Shown here: piece by piece, positions 59,814 through 64,000 of the stretch
How positions within the stretch are numbered: position 1 is the stretch's first letter
How the letters are laid out: each line of letters opens with the position of its first letter
NCBI GenBank assembly: GCA_963529855.1
Contig: CAURZK010000002.1
Span: forward strand, 372,001 to 436,000
DNA from: 34-65-8 sp963529855
GTDB lineage: Bacteria > Pseudomonadota > Alphaproteobacteria > Sphingomonadales > Sphingomonadaceae
Reading direction: 5' to 3'
DNA length: 64,000 bases
Position numbers and translations under genes: made by a program
Notes under the pieces: generated by a model
Seen by the model: the letters and a program-made list of their open reading frames with translations, nothing else
Database searches by the model: none
What the model was told of the DNA's origin: nothing

Positions 59814-60941
59814 TCAGACCCGCATCGGCATGAGCACGTAAAGTGCCGGGCTCTTCTCGTCCTTGCGGATCAAGGTTGGAGCGCCAGCGTCGGCAAGGTG
59901 CATTTCCACCGTGTCGCTGTCGATCTGGCTCAAGATGTCCTTGAGGTAATTGGCGTTGAAGCCAATTTCGAAGCCTTCGCTGGAATAATCCGCCGCCAGT
60001 TCTTCCGCCGCCGTGCCGTTGTCGGGTGAGGTGACAGAGAGCGTGACCTTGTCCGGCTCCAGACCCATCTTGACGGCGCGGGTCTTCTCGGTGGCAATGG
60101 TCGCCACGCGGTCGACGCCTTCGTAAAAGCTCCTGGGGTCAAGCTTGAGCAGCTTATCGTTGCCCGTGGGGATGACGCGCGAATAATCGGGAAACGTGCC
60201 GTCGATCAGCTTGCTGGTCAGCACCACGCCGCCTTCGCCGCCCAGCGTGAAGCGGATCTTGCTGGCCGACAGATCCACCTGCACCGAGCCATCGAGCGAT
60301 TCCTCGAGAAGCTTGCGCAGTTCCGCCACAGCCTTCCGCGGCACGATCACGTCGGGCATCCCCTCGGCACCGTCGGGCTGGTCGATGGTGTACCGCGCCA
60401 GGCGGTGGCCGTCGGTCGCCGCGGCCTTGAGCACCGGACGGTCTTCCTCCGACACGTGGAGGAAGATGCCGTTGAGATAATAACGCGTCTCTTCGGTCGA
60501 AATGGCGAAGCGCGTCCGGTCGATCAATTCGGCCAGGGTGCGCGCAGACACCTCGAAGCTGGTCGGCAGGTCGCCTTCCACGATCACCGGGAAATCGTCG
60601 CGCGGCAGTGTGGGAAGCGAGAAGCGGCTGCGCCCGGCCTTCACTACCATGCGGTTGTCGGCGGTTTCCAGGCTGACCTGGCTGCCATCGGGCAGCTTCC
60701 TCGCAATGTCGAACAGCAGGTGCGCGGACACTGTAATCGCGCCAGGGCTGTCGACCGAGGCCGCGCTCATCGTTTCGACGACCTGCAGGTCGAGATCGGT
60801 CGCCATCACGCGCACCGCACTGCCCTCGCCCGCCTCGATCAGCACGTTGGAGAGGATCGGGATGGTGTTGCGCCGCTCGACCACAGACTGGACGTGGCTA
60901 AGGCAGCGGAGCAGCGTTGCGCGTTCGATTGTGGCCTTCAT
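59814..60941 (-). CDS. dnaN: DNA polymerase III beta sliding clamp
   Basis: Processivity clamp of 375 residues. It opens MKATIERATLLRCLSHVQSV, has the three repeated clamp domains, RTRFAISTEETRYYLNGIFL at the domain 1/2 border and the family C-terminus ALYVLMPMRV that forms part of the peptide-binding pocket. It is not next to dnaA or recF here, which is common in alphaproteobacteria. Confidence 0.97.
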   Translation of the reverse strand: MKATIERATLLRCLSHVQSVVERRNTIPILSNVLIEAGEGSAVRVMATDLDLQVVETMSAASVDSPGAITVSAHLLFDIARKLPDGSQVSLETADNRMVVKAGRSRFSLPTLPRDDFPVIVEGDLPTSFEVSARTLAELIDRTRFAISTEETRYYLNGIFLHVSEEDRPVLKAAATDGHRLARYTIDQPDGAEGMPDVIVPRKAVAELRKLLEESLDGSVQVDLSASKIRFTLGGEGGVVLTSKLIDGTFPDYSRVIPTGNDKLLKLDPRSFYEGVDRVATIATEKTRAVKMGLEPDKVTLSVTSPDNGTAAEELAADYSSEGFEIGFNANYLKDILSQIDSDTVEMHLADAGAPTLIRKDEKSPALYVLMPMRV

Positions 60942-61020
60942 CGGTCCCTACTCATATCCCCTGTGGCGCATCTGCGGCCGGAATCGCCTGCGAGCGCCGG
61001 AAAGTGTCGCCCGACATTAA

Positions 61021-61061
61021 CGAGGGGCCGCAACGGGGCAAGGTGCCGCTGCGACCCCTCG
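61021..61061 (-). terminator. Terminator hairpin downstream of fabG
   Basis: Read on the minus strand, CGAGGGGTCGCAGCGG pairs with CCGTTGCGGCCCCTCG over 16 positions with two G-U wobbles and a 9-base loop. The pairing is perfect only on this strand, which supports RNA formed from fabG read-through. TTAATGT follows, giving a short U-rich end. It lies 35 bases past the fabG stop. Confidence 0.75.
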
Positions 61062-61095
61062 TGATTCCTTGGGGATAAAGGGCGGGATTTCGCGC

Positions 61096-61848
61096 CTATC
61101 CCAGCATCGCCATGCCGCCGTTGACGTGCAGCGTCTGGCCAGTGACATAACCCGCCTCGTCACTGGCCAGATAGGCGACCGCCGCGCCGATGTCGCTGCC
61201 CTCGCCCATCCGGCCCATCGGGATCCGTGCGTTCAACGCATCCTTCTGCGCGTCGGGCAACACTTCGGTCATCGCGGTCCGGATGAAGCCCGGCGCGACG
61301 CAGTTGACAGTAACGCCCCGGCTGGCGAGTTCCTGCGCCAGGCTTTTCGACATACCCACTAGACCCGCCTTGGCCGCGGCGTAGTTCATCTGCCCCGGAT
61401 TGCCCGTTGCGCCGACGACGCTGGTGATAGTGACGATGCGGCCGTGGCGGGCCTTCATCATCGGCTTTGCGGCAGCACGCATCAGGCGGAAGGCAGCCTC
61501 GAGGTTGATCCGCATGACCGCGTCCCATTCCTCGTCCTTCATCCGCATGGCGAGGTTGTCGCGCGTGACCCCGGCATTGTTGACCAGGATGTCGAGCTTG
61601 CCGAACGTGTCCAGCGCCGCGGGCACCAGTTCTTCGACCTGGACCGTGTTTGACAGATCGCACGTGATCTCGACATGATCGCCGCCAGCTTCGGCCATCA
61701 ACTGCTCGCGAAAGGCGCGCAGCTTTGCCCCGTTGGAGCCGGAGAGCGCGATGCGTGCGCCTTGTTTTGCAAGGGCATAGGCGATTGCCGAACCGATGCC
61801 GCCACTGGCGCCAGTGACGAGCGCCGTCTTTCCTTCAAGGCTGAACAT
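61096..61848 (-). CDS. fabG: 3-oxoacyl-ACP reductase FabG
   Basis: NADPH-dependent reductase of fatty acid elongation, 250 residues. TGASGGIG, the NNAGVTRDN motif, ITSVVGATG and YAAAKAGLVG and the C-terminal QTLHVNGGMAMLG are all standard FabG. The start overlaps the fabD stop (TAATG). A terminator follows, so acpP, which often comes next, is not in this operon. Confidence 0.96.
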   Translation of the reverse strand: MFSLEGKTALVTGASGGIGSAIAYALAKQGARIALSGSNGAKLRAFREQLMAEAGGDHVEITCDLSNTVQVEELVPAALDTFGKLDILVNNAGVTRDNLAMRMKDEEWDAVMRINLEAAFRLMRAAAKPMMKARHGRIVTITSVVGATGNPGQMNYAAAKAGLVGMSKSLAQELASRGVTVNCVAPGFIRTAMTEVLPDAQKDALNARIPMGRMGEGSDIGAAVAYLASDEAGYVTGQTLHVNGGMAMLG

Positions 61849-62786
61849 TATCCGATCTCCTTAGCCAAGCCCTCGATATCCGCCATCGTAACTACGCTGA
61901 CGGCTTGGCCGTCCTTGTCGATACGGCCGATCATCGGGCCGAGCACCTTGCCGCCCAGTTCCACGAACTGCTCCACCCCGGCTGCGCGCATTGCCAGCAC
62001 GCTTTCGCGCCAGCGCACCCGGCCAGTCACCTGCTCGACAAGCAGGCGGGCTTCTTCCGCCGGGTCGACGACTTGGGCTGCAGTGACGTTGGCGTAGAGC
62101 GGCAGGGTGAAGCTAGATGGCGGGGTTGCGTCCAGCGCCTCTGCCATGGCGTCCGCGGCAGGCTGCATCAGCGAACAATGGAACGGGGCCGAAACCGGCA
62201 GCGGAATACCGCGCTTGATGCCGAAATCCTTGACCATCGCCACGGCGCGCTCGATCGCGTGCGCGTGGCCGGACAGGACCACCTGTGCCGGATCGTTGTC
62301 ATTGGCGACTTCGCACACCTGACCTTCGGCAGCCGCTTCGGCAAGCTTGCGGGCGGTCTCGAGATCCGCTCCCAGCAGGGCACACATCGCGCCCAGGCCC
62401 ACGGGGACCGCCGCCTGCATGGCCTGCCCGCGCAGCTTCAGCAGCCGCGCAGTATCGGCGAGAGAAAACGCGCCCACGGCATAAAGGGCCGTATATTCGC
62501 CCAGCGAATGGCCGGCCACGCAGTCGCCCTTGTCCGCCAGCGAAAGACCGAAGTCCTGCTCCAGCACCCGCAGCACGGCGATGGCATTCGCCATTATTGC
62601 GGGCTGCGCATTCTCGGTCAGGGTCAACTCGGTTTCCGGCCCTTCGCGCATGATCGTGGAGAGGTTCTGCGACAGGGCATCATCCACCTCCTCGAACACG
62701 GCACGTGCGGCGGCGCTGGCATCAGCGAGCTCGGCGCCCATGCCGACCTTCTGGCTCCCCTGTCCGGGGAAAACGAATGCTCTCAT
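61848..62786 (-). CDS. fabD: Malonyl-CoA:ACP transacylase FabD
   Basis: Loads malonyl groups onto acyl carrier protein; 312 residues. FPGQGSQKVGMG opens the protein, the nucleophile Ser94 is in AGHSLGEYTA, and VSAPFHCSLM carries the second catalytic His. The start at 62786 has GAGGAG 7 bases upstream; an in-frame start at 62921 would add an arginine-rich leader. fabG follows with a 1-base overlap. Confidence 0.96.
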   Translation of the reverse strand: MRAFVFPGQGSQKVGMGAELADASAAARAVFEEVDDALSQNLSTIMREGPETELTLTENAQPAIMANAIAVLRVLEQDFGLSLADKGDCVAGHSLGEYTALYAVGAFSLADTARLLKLRGQAMQAAVPVGLGAMCALLGADLETARKLAEAAAEGQVCEVANDNDPAQVVLSGHAHAIERAVAMVKDFGIKRGIPLPVSAPFHCSLMQPAADAMAEALDATPPSSFTLPLYANVTAAQVVDPAEEARLLVEQVTGRVRWRESVLAMRAAGVEQFVELGGKVLGPMIGRIDKDGQAVSVVTMADIEGLAKEIG

Positions 62787-62812
62787 TTCATCACTCCTCA
62801 GGGGCGGAGCGA

Positions 62813-63640
62813 CTATGCGCTGGGCGCGGCGGCGGCAAGCCCGAAGGGCACCAGCTTGTTGGCCGCGTCGTGGCCGATGTCGGCAAACCCGAGGTAGGGG
62901 ATCCCGGCTTTGCCGCACCAATGCCGGGCAATTTCTTCGGGACCGGCGCCGAACGGGCGATCGTTTTCAGGCACATCGACGATCCGCCCCAGCCGGAGCC
63001 CCGCGATACCGCCAAGGTGCTGCGTTACGTGGAAGAACAGTCGGTCCACGGCATAGAGATGCTCGGCAACCTCCTCGACCAGCACGACATGGCCGGCAAG
63101 GTCGGGCATCAGGTCCGTGCCGACCAGCATGGCAAGCGTCATCAGGTTGAAAGCGACCGTGGGCCGCGCATCCAGACCGCTCTCCAGCCCGTCCCCCCGC
63201 CCGGCGAGATAACCGAGGGTGCGCAGGATCGCGGCTTCCCCGCCATGGCGCGACACGTCGAGTGCCATGGGCCCATGTACTGGCCGGCCGATGCCAGCCC
63301 GGTACAGCGCGGCAAGCAGATAGCCCGTGTCGGAATAGCCAAGGAAAGTCTTGGCCCGTGCTGCATCGCCCATGCTTGCCAAGGCCTCGGCTGCGATGCG
63401 GTTCGAGCCATAGCCACCGGCGGCGAACCACACGGCGTCAACCGAAGCATCGTTTGCGCATTCCAGCAGCGCGGTGAGACGCGTGGCATCGTCGCCTGCA
63501 AAATGACCATGCCGCGCGAAGCACTGGCGGTGGAAATTCAGTTCCAGGGCTGGAAAGTGGCGCGCGGCCAGATCGAGCACGGCGTCGGCCTGCTCTCGTT
63601 CCAACCGTTTTCCGGGGGCACAAATCGCTATGCGGGTCAT
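62813..63640 (-). CDS. ldcA: LD-carboxypeptidase (S66 family)
   Basis: Cytosolic peptidase of 275 residues that removes the terminal D-Ala from recycled murein tetrapeptides. FAAGGYGSNRI and the nucleophile Ser103 in LGYSDTGYLLA match the S66 family; VLVEEVAEHLYAVDR holds the Glu and the final part reads FGAGPEEIARHWC and FGLAAAAPSA. The start at 63640 has GAGGGG close upstream. It is 26 bases from fabD and diverges from a Mur ligase gene, which suits a peptidoglycan recycling role. Confidence 0.88.
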   Translation of the reverse strand: MTRIAICAPGKRLEREQADAVLDLAARHFPALELNFHRQCFARHGHFAGDDATRLTALLECANDASVDAVWFAAGGYGSNRIAAEALASMGDAARAKTFLGYSDTGYLLAALYRAGIGRPVHGPMALDVSRHGGEAAILRTLGYLAGRGDGLESGLDARPTVAFNLMTLAMLVGTDLMPDLAGHVVLVEEVAEHLYAVDRLFFHVTQHLGGIAGLRLGRIVDVPENDRPFGAGPEEIARHWCGKAGIPYLGFADIGHDAANKLVPFGLAAAAPSA

Positions 63641-63693
63641 GCGCCCCTCTAGTCGGCTTGTGTTGGGCGGCACAACTGCATAGCTGGCAAGAG

Positions 63694-64000
63694 ATGACCG
63701 AATTCCCCGACCCTGACGACTTGTTCGCCCGCCCGTTTTTCTTCTGCGGCGTGGGGGGATCCGGCATGCTGCCGCTGGCGCAGATCGTGCGCGGGCGCGG
63801 GGCGGAAGTCGCCGGGTCGGACCGCAGCCGCGATCAGGGCCGTACCCCAGAGAAGTTCGCCGCTCTCGAACGCGATGGCTTTCGCCTGTTTCCGCAGGAT
63901 GGCAGCGGCATCGTGTCGAAGGATCAGGTGCTCGTCGCCTCCGCCGCGGTCGAAGACACGGTGCCGGAAATCGTCCGCGGGACGGAACTGGGTTGCCTTC
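63694..64000 (+). CDS. Mur ligase family protein (Mpl/MurC-like), cut by window end
   Basis: Only the first 102 residues are visible. CGVGGSGMLPLAQIVRGRG and VAGSDRSRDQG match the UDP-binding N-terminal domain of MurC and Mpl; VASAAVEDTVPEI is also usual. Mpl joins the recycled tripeptide to UDP-MurNAc, and the divergent LD-carboxypeptidase would supply that tripeptide, which slightly favours Mpl over MurC. The ATP and ligase domains lie beyond the edge. Confidence 0.8.
   Translation, partial: MTEFPDPDDLFARPFFFCGVGGSGMLPLAQIVRGRGAEVAGSDRSRDQGRTPEKFAALERDGFRLFPQDGSGIVSKDQVLVASAAVEDTVPEIVRGTELGCL

Overview
This window is a stretch of GC-rich alphaproteobacterial chromosome, most likely from the order Sphingomonadales and probably the family Erythrobacteraceae (inference). 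Pointers are the DnaE N-terminus with a degenerate PHP motif, a single-permease LolC/LolD transporter, a KorA gamma-alpha fusion with KorB, an orphan PEP-CTERM protein, a chromosomal subclass B3 metallo-beta-lactamase beside prmA, and a class II-like PHA synthase/depolymerase pair. No rRNA, tRNA, CRISPR array, integrase or transposase was seen. Most of the window is ordinary housekeeping chromosome with tight gene packing and many 1-4 base start/stop overlaps.

Layout. 1-5618 (minus): lolC-lolD-gpx-dnaE, with dnaE running off the left edge. 5796-8430 (plus): purF, an SDR and a PilZ protein. 8440-12288 (minus): serine hydrolase lipoprotein, cyclopropane fatty acid synthase, photolyase; the photolyase diverges from a PAP2 phosphatase across a 41-base symmetric promoter. 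13019-16958 (minus): korA-korB plus a DUF457 membrane protein. 17127-18550 (plus): HSL-type esterase and rppH. 18560-24117 (minus): TPR protein, rRNA methylase, guaB, M28 peptidase, 3-hydroxybutyrate dehydrogenase. 24224-25688 (plus): zinc metallopeptidase and a secreted unknown. 25742-27672 (minus): BlaR1-like/BlaI pair with twin operators. 27783-29477 (plus): lldD and a YbjN protein. 29488-32917 (minus): sdhC-sdhD-sdhA and an HExxH lipoprotein, with no sdhB. 33029-36227 (plus): SDR, B3 metallo-beta-lactamase, prmA, TIGR02117 protein. 36232-43287 (minus): ligA, PEP-CTERM protein, a hydrolase-lipoprotein-recN chain and bamD.

43431-46979 is the main accessory-looking part: a conserved HTH-like protein, then a visibly AT-richer patch with a DUF4238 gene, an unrecognised gene framed by two near-identical 19-bp repeats, a 46-residue lysine-rich protein with a stress-sigma-like promoter, and a cluster of five palindromes before lepA. 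46980-53918 (minus) holds lepA and two tandem PAS-GGDEF-EAL-PilZ proteins. 54057-59779 (plus) is a probable operon phaC-phaZ-FprA-type reductase-D-aminoacylase. 59814-63640 (minus) holds dnaN, fabG, fabD and an LD-carboxypeptidase, which diverges from a Mur ligase cut by the right edge.

The least expected signals are regulatory: a symmetric GGAACC/GGTTCC element that could serve as a two-way general-stress (EcfG-type) promoter for photolyase and PAP2 with almost no leader on either side; a second EcfG-like site ahead of the 46-residue protein; BlaI-type operators exactly 21 bp apart overlapping a promoter; and the palindrome cluster downstream of lepA. No clear novel multi-gene defence or mobile system was found.
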